Assembly (NCBI GenBank): GCA_947625555.1
Contig: CANQOT010000005.1
Span: 34,511 to 98,510, forward strand
Source: an uncultured Clostridia bacterium
GTDB taxonomy: Bacteria; Bacillota; Clostridia; Christensenellales; Borkfalkiaceae
Direction of reading: 5' to 3'
Length of the DNA stretch: 64,000 nucleotides
Shown here: in pieces, positions 45,487 to 55,442 of the stretch
How the letters are laid out: the number at the start of each line of letters is the position of its first letter
Numbering within the stretch: position 1 is the stretch's first letter
Made by a program: the position numbers and the translations under genes
Notes under the pieces: model-generated
What the model saw: only the letters and a program-made list of their open reading frames with translations
Databases searched by the model: none
What the model was told of the DNA's origin: nothing

Positions 45487-47609
45487 AAAAGCCTCCTCTC
45501 CGCGTGCCCCTTCGTCGTCTTTCCCGTGCGAAGGGGAAGGGCGGAATGATCGTAAAGACGCGACGCAATGCCCTGCGTTTCGGCGAGCGTCGCACAGTTA
45601 TAGAGCTCAAAGCGGCATACCATGCCCGAGATGCGGTATCTCCGCAGGGGGAAAACGCGCCCCTCATCGTCGGTGAGGCGGTAGTGCGCCTTCTTGTCGC
45701 ATTCCCCGCAAGTCGCCCCGAACGGGCAGTAGCAAAGGTCCATGACCTTGATGTCGCCGCCCGCGAGCGCAAAGGCTCCCCGCGCCGCAAGGGCGTCTTG
45801 CTCCCGCACGGTGAGTTCCTTGGAGAGGGCAAAATACTTCGCATATTCGGCGATCCCCGCCACCCCATAGGCGTTGGAGAGGTTGAGCCCCGTGCCCGCA
45901 AAGAGGGGGATGCGGTACTTTTTCGCGAGCAAAATGCCGTAATAGCCCTCCGCATAGATGCCGTCGAAGAGGGAAAATTTCTCCGCAAGAAGTGCCTCGT
46001 CCTCCGCCGTGAAGAGGGGCGGAAGATACAAAAAGACTTCGCCCGCATGCGCCGGCCGCGCGATCTTCGCATAGTCGGCGGGCTTATAGATGAGGATATC
46101 CGCGCCTTTCTCCCCTATGACCGCGGATACGGTACCCCTCTCGGGCGTGACATGGGCCTCGCCCGCGACGGGTTTAAGGGGCTCCCGCGGGGGATCGAGC
46201 CGCGCGAGAAGGGCGGCAAAGAAGTCCCTGCGGAAGGCGTTGAGGGCGGACTTTGGCATGAACGCCCCCTCCGTTTCGACGACGGTATGTACTTTTAGCG
46301 GAAGGCCGTCCGTCCTCTGGAAACATGCACGAAGCTCCCCTTCCGTGAGGGGCGCGCTTTGGGCGGGTTGGAGCAATGTCTCCCCCTCAAAGACGAGCCC
46401 TTCGCACCGGGCGCGCGGTCTTTCCCCCGCCATAAAGCGCAATTCGACAGATATGGGGCGCGCGCAAACGGGCAGAAGCGCCTCTTCGTTGGAGCGCACG
46501 GAAGTCGTGAGGCGCACCTCGTCGCCCGCACGCAGCTTTTGGGCGGAGGCGAGGTAGAACCCGCCCTCCCCGCTTTGGGAATAGACGGCCCCGCCGACCT
46601 CGTTTCCCCCGCGCAGGATCTTGAAAGCGTCCCCCCTCTCCGCAACGTATGCGGAGGAACAGAAGGGCTTACCCTGTCTGAATGAAAGGCTGCCGACGGC
46701 CTCCCCGATATGCCCCTGCACGCGGCGCGAGAGAAAGCCTTCCCGCTGCCCGAAAGCGAGCCCTTCGGTGTAATCGCCGCGGTTATAGGCGCGCACGAGG
46801 CGGCAAAACGCCTCGCCCGCGGGCTCGCCGCCGAGAAGGGCACGGTAGTATTTCACGGCCGCCGCAACATATTCGGGCCGCCGCATCCGCCCCTCGATTT
46901 TGAGGGAAGCGACCTCCGCGGCAAGCAGTTCGTCCACCCTTTTCCCGAGGCAGAGGTCGGAGGGCGAGAGCGCATAGGCCACGTTTTCGAACCCCTGCCT
47001 ATCAATTTTATAGCGTTTGCGGCAGGGCTGTTTGCACCGCCCGCGGTTGCCGCTGTTGTTTCCGATGAAGGACGAGAGATAACATTGCCCCGAAAAGGAC
47101 GAGCAGAGCGCTCCCTGTACGAATACTTCCGTCTCGATGATCTTCGCGACGGCCGCGATATCGGAGATGGGCGTCTCGCGGGCGAGTACGACGCGGGAAA
47201 AGCCGAATGCCTTCGCAAGTTCGGCCCCATATACGTTGCAGCACCCCGCCTGTGTGGACAGGTGCAAGACCATTTGGGGATAGCGGCGTTTGAGTTCCCG
47301 CCCGAGAAAAAGATCTTGGAGCAGGAGGGCGTCGGCGCCCGCATTCCAGACTTCGAGAGCGGTCGCAAAGAAATCGTCGAGCTCATCGTCCTTCACGAGG
47401 GTATTGAGCGCGACATAGACCTTCGCCCCGAGGATATGGGCCGTCCGTAAGATCTTTGCAAGCGGCTCCATGCCGAAATTCTCCGCACTTGCGCGCGCGG
47501 AGAAGCGGCCGAGCCCCAAATAGATGGCGTCCGCACCCGAAAGAAGGGCTGCATACGCCGCCCGTTCTCCCCCGGCGGGGGCCAAAATTTCCGCCTTCAT
47601 CCTTTGCAT
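45483..47609 (-). CDS. Peptidase U32 family protein (collagenase-like / RlhA-type)
   Basis: AEILAPAGGERAAYAALLSGADAIYLGLGRFSARASAENF; FVQGALCSSFSGQCYLSSFIGNNSGNRGRCKQPCRKRY. Confidence 0.9.
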   Translation of the reverse strand: MQRMKAEILAPAGGERAAYAALLSGADAIYLGLGRFSARASAENFGMEPLAKILRTAHILGAKVYVALNTLVKDDELDDFFATALEVWNAGADALLLQDLFLGRELKRRYPQMVLHLSTQAGCCNVYGAELAKAFGFSRVVLARETPISDIAAVAKIIETEVFVQGALCSSFSGQCYLSSFIGNNSGNRGRCKQPCRKRYKIDRQGFENVAYALSPSDLCLGKRVDELLAAEVASLKIEGRMRRPEYVAAAVKYYRALLGGEPAGEAFCRLVRAYNRGDYTEGLAFGQREGFLSRRVQGHIGEAVGSLSFRQGKPFCSSAYVAERGDAFKILRGGNEVGGAVYSQSGEGGFYLASAQKLRAGDEVRLTTSVRSNEEALLPVCARPISVELRFMAGERPRARCEGLVFEGETLLQPAQSAPLTEGELRACFQRTDGLPLKVHTVVETEGAFMPKSALNAFRRDFFAALLARLDPPREPLKPVAGEAHVTPERGTVSAVIGEKGADILIYKPADYAKIARPAHAGEVFLYLPPLFTAEDEALLAEKFSLFDGIYAEGYYGILLAKKYRIPLFAGTGLNLSNAYGVAGIAEYAKYFALSKELTVREQDALAARGAFALAGGDIKVMDLCYCPFGATCGECDKKAHYRLTDDEGRVFPLRRYRISGMVCRFELYNCATLAETQGIASRLYDHSALPLRTGKTTKGHAERRLL

Positions 47610-47618
47610 GATATCCGC

Positions 47619-48425
47619 CTACATGGCATAGTGTTCGATGGCATAGGCGACGCCGTCCTCCTCGCAGGAGGGCACCACCGTCGCGATGCGGCGAAGGGCT
47701 TCCACCCCGCTTGCGACGGCGAACCTCCCGCCCGCCGCTTGCAGCATGGGCACGTCGTTCTCCTGATCGCCGATCGCCGCGATCTCCCCTTGGGGGATAT
47801 GATAATAGCGGGATAAAAATCCGATCGCCGCGGCCTTGGTCTGCCCCTTCGGCATGATCTCGACGAGCCATTCCGAGGAGAGCGTGACAAAGTACTTCTC
47901 CCCGAATTTTTCTTCGAGCATAGCCTTCACCTTTTGCTGGTCCTCGGGCATGCACATGACGAGCGCCTTGGTCACTTTCATGTGTTTTGAGGCCACCATG
48001 TCCGAAAGCGGGGTAGCAGGAACGCTCCCCTTCACCCCGCAGATCTTCTCGTAGGCGTCGAGCAGCCCGTCCCGCCTGTTGGCAAAAAGCTCCTCCCCGG
48101 CGTAGATGTGGATATGCACGTCCCGCTCCTCCAAAAAGCGCACGACTTCGAGCGCCTCTTCCTCGGAAAAGGCGTCGTCTTTCAAAAGCTTCCCCGTCGC
48201 GATATCGGCGATCTGCGCCCCCTGAAAGGCGACGACGAGCCCCTCTTCGAGCCCCAATTCTTTGAGGCGGAGACGGATGGAGGAGAGCATCCTCCCCGTG
48301 CAGACGGCAAAGATCCCGCCCGCCCTTCTGTACGCCGCGATGGCGTCGATGTTGCGCTTCGAAACGGTCCCGTCGGCGCGGACGAGCGTCCCGTCGAAAT
48401 CGGATACAAACATGCGATATTTCAT
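47619..48425 (-). CDS. Cof-type HAD-IIB family hydrolase
   Basis: MKYRMFVSDFDGTLVRADGTVSKRNIDAI...KGQTKAAAIGFLSRYYHIPQGEIAAIGDQENDVPML. Confidence 0.9.
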   Translation of the reverse strand: MKYRMFVSDFDGTLVRADGTVSKRNIDAIAAYRRAGGIFAVCTGRMLSSIRLRLKELGLEEGLVVAFQGAQIADIATGKLLKDDAFSEEEALEVVRFLEERDVHIHIYAGEELFANRRDGLLDAYEKICGVKGSVPATPLSDMVASKHMKVTKALVMCMPEDQQKVKAMLEEKFGEKYFVTLSSEWLVEIMPKGQTKAAAIGFLSRYYHIPQGEIAAIGDQENDVPMLQAAGGRFAVASGVEALRRIATVVPSCEEDGVAYAIEHYAM

Positions 48426-50233
48426 AGTTCCTCGAAATATTTCCTGATGCGCGCGGCCAGCTCCTTCCCCACGCCCTCCGCCCCGGCGAGTTCCTTCTCG
48501 GAGGCGTGCATGATCTTGTCGATGGTGCCGAATTTGGCGATGAGGGCCTGCCGCTTCTTCCCCCCGACGCCCTCGATCTCTTCGAGCACGGACGAAAGGC
48601 TCCTCTTGGAGTGCAGGTTGCGGAAATATGTAATGGCGAAGCGGTGCGCCTCGTCACGGATGCGTTGGAGCATTTTGAGGGCGTAGTCGCGCCTGTCGAT
48701 CTTCACGCTCCCGTCGCTTTGCAGGGTAAAAACTTCCTCCTCCTGCTTGGCGAGGGCGATGAGGTCGATATCGGTGACGCCCATCTCGTCGAAAATGGCC
48801 TTGACGGCCGAGAGCTGCCCCTTGCCGCCGTCGATGACGATGAGCTGGGGCTTCGCAAAGCGCTCCTCCTCGTCGGTGCCGAGCTTGGCAAGGCGCCGCC
48901 GCAACACTTCCTGCAAGGATGCGAAATCGTTCGCCCCCTCCACCGTCTTGATGCGGAAGCGGCGGTATTCGTACTTGTCTGCCTCGCCCTCGGTAAAGAC
49001 GACCATGCTGCCCACTTTATCGACGCCCGAGATATCGGAGATATCGTAACACTCCATGCGGCGGGGGTAGCGCGTAAGGGACAAAAGTTCTTGAAGGCGA
49101 GCGCAGGCGTTCTTCGTCATGTCGTCCTTATGGGCGATCGCGGAGACCGACTTTTCGAGATATTCGGCGGCATTGCGGGTAGCCATGTCCAAAAGCTCCC
49201 TTCTGATCCCGTACTTCGGGCGGGTGATCTCCACGCCCCGCCCCTCCTTCTCCTTCGCATAGGCGGAGAAGAGTTCGTCGTCGAAGAGCTCCTCGAGAAT
49301 TATCTCGTGAGGGATCTGCTTGTTGGCGTAATATTGCGTGAGGAAACTCATCAAGAGCTCCCCCCGCTCCCCCGCGCCCTCGTCGAGGGCGAAATTCAAA
49401 CTCCCCTGCATGACGCCCGCACGCGTCACGAGGAGGGAAATGCACGCATAGAGCCCATTGGACGCATATGCCCATATGTCCGCATCTACATCCCGCGGCA
49501 TGGCGGTGATACGCCGCTCGCCGAGCTTGGAGAGCATGCGGATCTTGTTGCGGTAGTCGAGGGCGAGTTCGTATTCCTCCGCCTCGGCGAACTTCTGCAT
49601 CTTCTCGGAAAGCAGCCTCTCCGCATCCTCGTAGTCGCCACCGAGGAATGAAAGCGTCTTTTCGACGCGCTCCGCATATTCCTCCTTCGTGACAAAATGC
49701 GCGCAGGGGGAAAGACAACGCCCGAGGTGGTAGTTGAGGCAGGGCTTTTTGGGCTTTTCGCCGATCTTCGTCGAGCAGGTGCGGATATTGTAGATCTTCG
49801 CGGCGACGTCGACGATCTCCTTACAGCTCACGCCCCCCATGAAGGGCCCGAAATACTTGCCGTCCTTTTTCACCCTGCGGGTCACGGAGATGTGCGGAAA
49901 ATCCTCCCGCGTGTGCACCTTGATGTAGGGGTAGGTCTTATCGTCCTTCAAGAGGATGTTGTACTTGGGCTTGTACTTTTTGATGAGGGTGTTTTCGAGC
50001 GCGAGGGCGTCCACTTCGGAAGGCGCGACGATATAGGAAAAATCGGCGATGCTTCTCACCATCGCCTGCACCTTCTCGGGCTTCTCGGAGGAATGGAAAT
50101 ACTGCCGCACGCGGTTTTTGAGAATGCGCGCTTTGCCGACATAGATGACCGTCCCGTCCTTATCGAGCATGATGTAGACGCCGGGGGTATCGGGCAGCAG
50201 CTTCAATTTTTCGCGGATGGCGCTCTCGCTCAT
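48422..50233 (-). CDS. uvrC: Excinuclease ABC subunit C
   Basis: LPDTPGVYIMLDKDGTVIYVGKARILKNRVRQYF (GIY-YIG), MECYDISDISGVDKVGSMVVFTEG, LIVIDGGKGQLSA, C-terminal HhH. Confidence 0.95.
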   Translation of the reverse strand: MSESAIREKLKLLPDTPGVYIMLDKDGTVIYVGKARILKNRVRQYFHSSEKPEKVQAMVRSIADFSYIVAPSEVDALALENTLIKKYKPKYNILLKDDKTYPYIKVHTREDFPHISVTRRVKKDGKYFGPFMGGVSCKEIVDVAAKIYNIRTCSTKIGEKPKKPCLNYHLGRCLSPCAHFVTKEEYAERVEKTLSFLGGDYEDAERLLSEKMQKFAEAEEYELALDYRNKIRMLSKLGERRITAMPRDVDADIWAYASNGLYACISLLVTRAGVMQGSLNFALDEGAGERGELLMSFLTQYYANKQIPHEIILEELFDDELFSAYAKEKEGRGVEITRPKYGIRRELLDMATRNAAEYLEKSVSAIAHKDDMTKNACARLQELLSLTRYPRRMECYDISDISGVDKVGSMVVFTEGEADKYEYRRFRIKTVEGANDFASLQEVLRRRLAKLGTDEEERFAKPQLIVIDGGKGQLSAVKAIFDEMGVTDIDLIALAKQEEEVFTLQSDGSVKIDRRDYALKMLQRIRDEAHRFAITYFRNLHSKRSLSSVLEEIEGVGGKKRQALIAKFGTIDKIMHASEKELAGAEGVGKELAARIRKYFEEL

Positions 50234-50491
50234 ATCATCATTATATCCGACTGTGGGGATTTTTTCAAGAATTTTGCCCGAAAATTTATCCGCCGCCCAA
50301 AATTTGCGGCCCTTCCCTTCCCGCTTTGCCGCCGAAAAGAGGGCCTGCACGGTCTTGAAAAATCAAAAATTATAAAATGATCCTTATTCCTTCTATTTTA
50401 GCACTTTTTTAGCACTTCGTTTGCTATCATGCAAAAAAATGGGACCAAGGGGCAGATCCGCCCCCATCGTCCCGAAAAAAGGAGAATGGAA

Positions 50492-51724
50492 ATGAAAAAG
50501 AAAGCTATGTTGGGTCTGGCTCTCGCATGTGCGATGTGCTTCACGGTTTCCCTCGCCGCCTGCGGCAACAACGACGCCGTCGTTCCCGACACGACGAAAG
50601 TGACCGAAGAAGTCTGGAAGACGCAAGCCGCCGCATTTGCGGAGGCGACCAACTTTACGCTCGACCGCGTCTCCGTCGAAACGGGGAAATCCGTCGGCAT
50701 GATGAAGCTCGACGGTGCGGTCTACTACGAGGCATGGGGCGATGAAGAAGGCGTCTATACCCTCGAAAACGGAACGTACTACCACTACACGAAGGCGGAT
50801 GCTTCCGCATCATGGGAGAGGGACGAGACCAGTCAATCCGACTACGAAGACCGCATTGAAAGCCCGAAATATGTGATCGTATACGCGGCGGGAGCCGTAG
50901 CGGACGCCTACGCCTCGTTCACCTTCGACGACAAGACGGGCGTCTACTCCGCGGCAGAGCTCTCGATCGGGGAGGAAGCCACCCTCAAAGACGTAGAGGT
51001 CCTTATGTCCGACGGCAAGATCGCGAAAGTCGTCTGCACGCTTGTCGGCGGATATGAAGGAGACGGCGACGAGCGTGTCACCATCGACCATATCGGCACG
51101 ACCAAGATCACGGTCCCGACGAAATATAACGACGACGAGGGCGGCAGCGGCTCAAAGCCCAACCCCGACGCCCCCGGCCAGACGGTCGGCGACGCAAAGG
51201 CATGGGAGACGGCGATCAACGCGAGCGCGGAAAATTTCACCGTGGAAACGTCGCTTCAGGGTATGGATGTGACCATAAAGGTAGCCGGTGACAAAGTTGA
51301 GGAGACCCAATCTGCCACGGGCATGAACATATCCGTGTTCATCGTAAAAGAAGGCGACGTCTATACTACTTACGCGCCCTATGGCGATGGCAGTAAATGG
51401 GTGAAGACGACGGACACCTCCGGCAGCCTCAAAGAAGTTTTCGATGGGATGAAATCGCTTGTCACCGTGCTTGCGGATCATTTCAGCGACTTCACCCTGA
51501 AAGACGGGAAGTATGTCTGCGATAAAGAGCTTGAGCTTACGATCAACGGGAGTACCGCTCACGTCACCGAGATCGAAGCGGACTTTACGACCGGGAAGCT
51601 CGTATCGCTGAAATACACCGCCTCTGTTGAGATAGAGGGACAAATAGCCATCTCGACTTATACGTTCTCGAACTTCGGCACGACGGAAGTAGAGATCCCC
51701 ACAAAGAATATCGTGGAAAACTGA
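50492..51724 (+). CDS. Putative lipoprotein of unknown function
   Basis: Lipobox MCFTVSLAACGNND; repeated domains; good RBS (AAAGGAG). Confidence 0.7.
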   Translation: MKKKAMLGLALACAMCFTVSLAACGNNDAVVPDTTKVTEEVWKTQAAAFAEATNFTLDRVSVETGKSVGMMKLDGAVYYEAWGDEEGVYTLENGTYYHYTKADASASWERDETSQSDYEDRIESPKYVIVYAAGAVADAYASFTFDDKTGVYSAAELSIGEEATLKDVEVLMSDGKIAKVVCTLVGGYEGDGDERVTIDHIGTTKITVPTKYNDDEGGSGSKPNPDAPGQTVGDAKAWETAINASAENFTVETSLQGMDVTIKVAGDKVEETQSATGMNISVFIVKEGDVYTTYAPYGDGSKWVKTTDTSGSLKEVFDGMKSLVTVLADHFSDFTLKDGKYVCDKELELTINGSTAHVTEIEADFTTGKLVSLKYTASVEIEGQIAISTYTFSNFGTTEVEIPTKNIVEN

Positions 51725-51765
51725 TCCCGGGGAACGTTCAAGGAATTGCAAACAAAAAAGTCAAA

Positions 51766-51791
51766 GGGCGTCCGCGCATGCGCGGACGCCC
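51766..51791. terminator. Bidirectional terminator between convergent genes
   Basis: Perfect 26-bp palindrome GGGCGTCCGCGCATGCGCGGACGCCC, A/T runs on both sides. Confidence 0.8.
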
Positions 51792-51805
51792 CTTTCTATC
51801 CCCTT

Positions 51806-52141
51806 TCAGTACCCCAAAAATTCCACGCCCTTCAAGAGGATATCGTTGACGATCTCGTTGTAGAGCGAATAGAAAATGATCTTCCCGTGCCTCTCCGTGC
51901 ATACCATGCCCGCGTCCTTCAAGAATCGGAGCTGGTGCGAGACCGTCGTCTGATTGATGCCGAGCACGCGCGAAATATCGGTAACGCACATTTCCGAGAT
52001 GGCGAGCGCGGAGAGGATGCGCAGCCGCGTCCCGTCCGCAAAGATGGAGAAGAACCGCACGAGCGAGAAGAGCAGTTCGCCGTCGGGAACGTACCCCTCG
52101 ATGAGCCCCTGCGTGCGGCGGTCCAAGAGCAAAGTATCCAT
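51806..52141 (-). CDS. ArsR-family transcriptional regulator
   Basis: FFSIFADGTRLRILSALAISEMCVTDISRVLGINQTTVSHQLRFLKDAGMVCTERHGKIIFYSLYN. Confidence 0.88.
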   Translation of the reverse strand: MDTLLLDRRTQGLIEGYVPDGELLFSLVRFFSIFADGTRLRILSALAISEMCVTDISRVLGINQTTVSHQLRFLKDAGMVCTERHGKIIFYSLYNEIVNDILLKGVEFLGY

Positions 52142-52178
52142 ATGCTTCCCCCTGTCTGGTTTTTTCTTCATGATAGCA

Positions 52179-52196
52179 TATGTATCCTTGCACATA
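52179..52196. promoter_or_regulatory. Candidate ArsR operator
   Basis: TATGT-ATCCTTGC-ACATA inverted repeat 38 nt upstream of the regulator start. Confidence 0.35.
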
Positions 52197-52268
52197 CGAG
52201 CGATGTTTGTCGCATCGGAAGGGTTTCCGTCGAAAATCTCACCCCTCCCCGCATTTTTTGCACGAAAA

Positions 52269-52295
52269 AGCCCCTCCGCACTGCGCGGAGAGGCT
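52269..52295 (-). terminator. Terminator of the 52312-53394 gene
   Basis: AGCC(C)CTCCGC-actgc-GCGGAG(A)GGCT with TTTTT on the minus strand. Confidence 0.7.
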
Positions 52296-52311
52296 GCCTG
52301 ATCTGTCTGTT

Positions 52312-53394
52312 TTATTCCCCCGTTTCGGGTCCGCCGAAGCCGAGGACCTCGCCGCTGTATGCGGTAAACGAGAGTCCGCCGCCCACCTTCACGGAACTTT
52401 CGCACAGGAACAGGTTGCGCACTTCCAGCGAGGCGGTCAGGGAGACGTCGCTATACATGGAATATTCCTTGAAGAGCCCGCTCTCGTCGAAGGCAAGTTC
52501 GATATCAAAGACGGTCTTTTCGTAACGGAGATCGACGCGCGGGAGATATTGGAGCCACTCGGAAGGGATAAAACTTTCGATCAAGTCGTTGATGAGGTCG
52601 GTATAGAACCCCGCGTCCGCGACGATCGAAACCGCGATGCCGTTTGTATCGTCGATGCTCACCGTAAAGCCGAGGCCGATGAGCTTTTCCACGGCCAAAC
52701 GGAGCGTGAGGCCCTTGCTTATCTCTTCGGGAATGGTGGAAAAGGCGTCCTCCATCCGCTTGAAGGTCTCCGTCATCGCCGCATTTTCGATCTTATCTTT
52801 GAGTTCGGAAAGGGAAGTCTTTGCCTCCTCTTCCCCCTCCCCCGCGTACCAGATGAGGTCGCCGTCGTGACGGAAGCCCACGTCGAAGCTCTTGGAGAGG
52901 GGCTCGGAATCTGCCTTCGGGCCCTGCGCCTTTAACGTGAGGCTCGCCTTCCCGCCGCCGAACAGGTCGATGCCGAGCGCATTCTGTTCGCTCGAACGGA
53001 TCCCGATAATATCTTCCAGCCCGATGCCCGCGGTCAGTTCCGCATTCAGTTTTTCGTTGCCGCTCACTTCCGAGGTCAGGTGGAAGCCGTAGGACGCCGC
53101 CAAATCGCCCGCCGCGCAGAGCGCAAAGGACCAACCCTCCGCCTCGCTGTCGCCAAAGGCGGTCGAGACGTCGAAGTTATCGAGAAGGGCAAGGGGCGAA
53201 ACGACGGGGCCCGTCTCTTCGGGATCGCCCGGACGGACGTCCTCTCCGGGACCCTCCTGTTGGGGGCCGCCCTGCACATTCCCCTCATCGACGGAAGGAT
53301 CCCCCGACTTCGAAGGTGCGAAGGGGCCGCAGCCTGCAAACGCAAAGAGACCGAATGTAAGCGCAAGTCCGATGGAAATGCCTAACTTTTTCAT
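52312..53394 (-). CDS. Putative lipoprotein of unknown function
   Basis: MKKLGISIGLALTFGLFAFAGCGPF lipobox; low-complexity Gly/Pro/Glu linker, then beta-rich region. Confidence 0.65.
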   Translation of the reverse strand: MKKLGISIGLALTFGLFAFAGCGPFAPSKSGDPSVDEGNVQGGPQQEGPGEDVRPGDPEETGPVVSPLALLDNFDVSTAFGDSEAEGWSFALCAAGDLAASYGFHLTSEVSGNEKLNAELTAGIGLEDIIGIRSSEQNALGIDLFGGGKASLTLKAQGPKADSEPLSKSFDVGFRHDGDLIWYAGEGEEEAKTSLSELKDKIENAAMTETFKRMEDAFSTIPEEISKGLTLRLAVEKLIGLGFTVSIDDTNGIAVSIVADAGFYTDLINDLIESFIPSEWLQYLPRVDLRYEKTVFDIELAFDESGLFKEYSMYSDVSLTASLEVRNLFLCESSVKVGGGLSFTAYSGEVLGFGGPETGE

Positions 53395-53543
53395 ATTTCT
53401 CTCCTGTTGGAATTGGGATCGTGTTTATTATATCACTTTCCCCACTTTATTTGTCAACACTTTTTTCCGATTTCAAACAATTTCCGCCCCCGCGGAGAAA
53501 AGCCGACACTTACAGATCGGATTCGCCAACTTTCAAATTCCCA

Positions 53544-53572
53544 TTGATTTATGCGTGCAGGCGTGGTATAAT
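53544..53572 (+). promoter_or_regulatory. Sigma-A-like promoter for TIR-methyltransferase 1
   Basis: TTGATT - 17 nt - TATAAT. Confidence 0.65.
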
Positions 53573-53622
53573 GACGTCAAGTATGCCGCCCTATGCACGC
53601 GGCATGACCAAGGAGCCCACTT

Positions 53623-54930
53623 ATGAAGATCGACGTGTTTATCAGCTATGAACACAAATCAAAATCCATTGCCGACTCCATCGTCTCCTCTTTCGAACAG
53701 GATAAGATCAGATGCTGGTATGCCCCGCGGGACGTGATCGGGGACTATGCCACGAGCATCGTGGAGGCGATTGAAAATGCTTCCGTCTTTATCCTCATTT
53801 TGAGCGGCGAATCCTCCAACTCCCCGCATGTGCTCAACGAAGTCGAGATGGCTTACAAGAAGAATATCGAACAATCCCAGACGATCACCATCGTTCCCTT
53901 CAAGGTGTCCAACGATGAACTTTCGCGCGCGATGGAGTACTACATCAAGCGTATCCATTGGATCGACGCAACGACCAGCGGCATGGAGGCGGCGATCACC
54001 GACTTGAAGAAAAAAGTTAAGCGTCTGCTCGGGATCCGCGAAGAGCCCGATGGGAGCGACGGACACGAGAGAACGCGGAATACTTACTTTACTTCCGAAG
54101 ATTCCAAAGAGATCCGCAGGCTGCGTATCCAGGATCGGACCGTGCTCTCGTTCGACGGAACGATCTATTCGGACGGCGCGAAGAATTTCTCCAAGGTGAC
54201 CGCCCTCGACCTCGGAAGCAACCGCGGGGATAATTTCTTCAACCGCTTTTCTCCCCTGCCGAATCTGGAAAAGGCGATCGGGATCGAATATGACAAGGGC
54301 GCCGTGGAATACGCCAATAAAAAATTCGGGGCGGATAAATTCTGTTTTTATTGCTACGACGTGGAAGCGGACGATCTCGCGGAGCGTTTGGAACAGATCT
54401 GCGATGAACAGGGCATCGAGAAATTTAATATGGTGAATATTTCCATGCTCCTGCTCCACCTCAAAAAGCCCTTCGCCCTGTTGAAAACCATACGGCGTTT
54501 CATGGAGCCCGACGGTCTCCTCATCATTCGAGATATCGACGACGGCTTCAATGTGGCCTTCCCCGATAAGGAAAAGCTCTTCGAACAGACCATCCGTTAC
54601 TGCGCGGAGAGCGAATTTTCGGGTTATCGCACCAGCGGGCGAGAGATCTATACGATGCTCAAAGATACGGGCTTTAAGGATATCAAGCTCGAAAACCTCG
54701 GGCTTTCCACCGTGGGCATGGACTACGACGAGCGGGAGGCGCTCTTCGATACCTATTTCAGTTTTATTGCGGGCGACCTGCAATCGATGGCGCAAAAGTA
54801 TCCCGATTCGGAACACTACAAGACCGCCCATAAATGGATACAGGACCACTACGACCGTCTGGAAAGCGAATTTATGCGCGACGACTTCTTCTTTGTGCTC
54901 GGCTTCATGCTGTTCAGCGCGAGAAAATAA
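53623..54930 (+). CDS. TIR domain - SAM-dependent methyltransferase fusion protein (copy 1)
   Basis: N-term IDVFISYEHKSKSIADSIVSSFEQDKIRCWYAPRDVIGDYATSIVEAIENASVFILILSGESSNSPHVLNEVEMA (TIR); C-term VTALDLGSNRGDNFF...AIGIEYDKGAVEYANKKF...FYCYDVEADD...NMVNISMLLLHLKKP (class I MTase). Confidence 0.82.
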   Translation: MKIDVFISYEHKSKSIADSIVSSFEQDKIRCWYAPRDVIGDYATSIVEAIENASVFILILSGESSNSPHVLNEVEMAYKKNIEQSQTITIVPFKVSNDELSRAMEYYIKRIHWIDATTSGMEAAITDLKKKVKRLLGIREEPDGSDGHERTRNTYFTSEDSKEIRRLRIQDRTVLSFDGTIYSDGAKNFSKVTALDLGSNRGDNFFNRFSPLPNLEKAIGIEYDKGAVEYANKKFGADKFCFYCYDVEADDLAERLEQICDEQGIEKFNMVNISMLLLHLKKPFALLKTIRRFMEPDGLLIIRDIDDGFNVAFPDKEKLFEQTIRYCAESEFSGYRTSGREIYTMLKDTGFKDIKLENLGLSTVGMDYDEREALFDTYFSFIAGDLQSMAQKYPDSEHYKTAHKWIQDHYDRLESEFMRDDFFFVLGFMLFSARK

Positions 54931-54961
54931 CGGCTTTCGGGCCATGCACGATCGCTCCCAA

Positions 54962-54990
54962 AAGATCCGACGCTTCGTCGGGTCTTTTTT
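54962..54990 (+). terminator. Terminator after TIR-methyltransferase 1
   Basis: AGATCCGACG-CTT-CGTCGGGTCT followed by T-run. Confidence 0.8.
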
Positions 54991-54999
54991 CTTTCCACC

Positions 55000-55380
55000 G
55001 CACAGACGGAAGTCGGCCTCCGCGACGCACGGCTCGAAGGCAATATGCTCGTGTTCTGAACTTACGGGGATACCGACTTCATCATCTTCGCCCAGAAGAA
55101 GATCGAACTTTCGTGGCTCATCGTGCTCCTCGGCTGTTTGTGCGGGCTCGAAACGGCGGCCCTGCTCTATGTGGCGGGATACCTCATGAAGAACCGCACG
55201 GCGGCATTTGCGCCCTTCCTGCTCGGGGCCGTCATCGTTCCCGCTTCGGCCGGTCATGTGTGCATCGCACCGGGCGCGATCTGTCTCGTAGAAGCGGTCG
55301 CCCTCGTCCTGCTCGTCCTGCTGATACGGCGGCGCGAAAAAAACCGCGAAGCAGCCCTCCGCGGCAAAAAAACTTTATAA
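55000..55380 (+). pseudogene. Degenerate small membrane-protein reading frame with in-frame TGA (55057-55059)
   Basis: Same frame before and after the TGA: TEVGLRDARLEGNMLVF*TYGDTDFIIFAQKKIELSWLIVLLGCLCGLETAALLYVAGYLMKNR...; ends just before a strong terminator. Confidence 0.4.
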
Positions 55381-55394
55381 GACCGGAAGATCAT

Positions 55395-55427
55395 GATCCC
55401 CGCCGAACATAGGCGGGGATCTTTTTT
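55395..55427. terminator. Rho-independent terminator
   Basis: GATCCCCGCC-GAACATA-GGCGGGGATC followed by TTTTTT. Confidence 0.85.
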
Positions 55428-55442
55428 GCGGTCTCTCTGCGT

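Noticed and set aside
55057-55059. In-frame TGA as selenocysteine
   Set aside because: No SECIS-like hairpin recognised directly after it and the upstream frame is short; decay is simpler.
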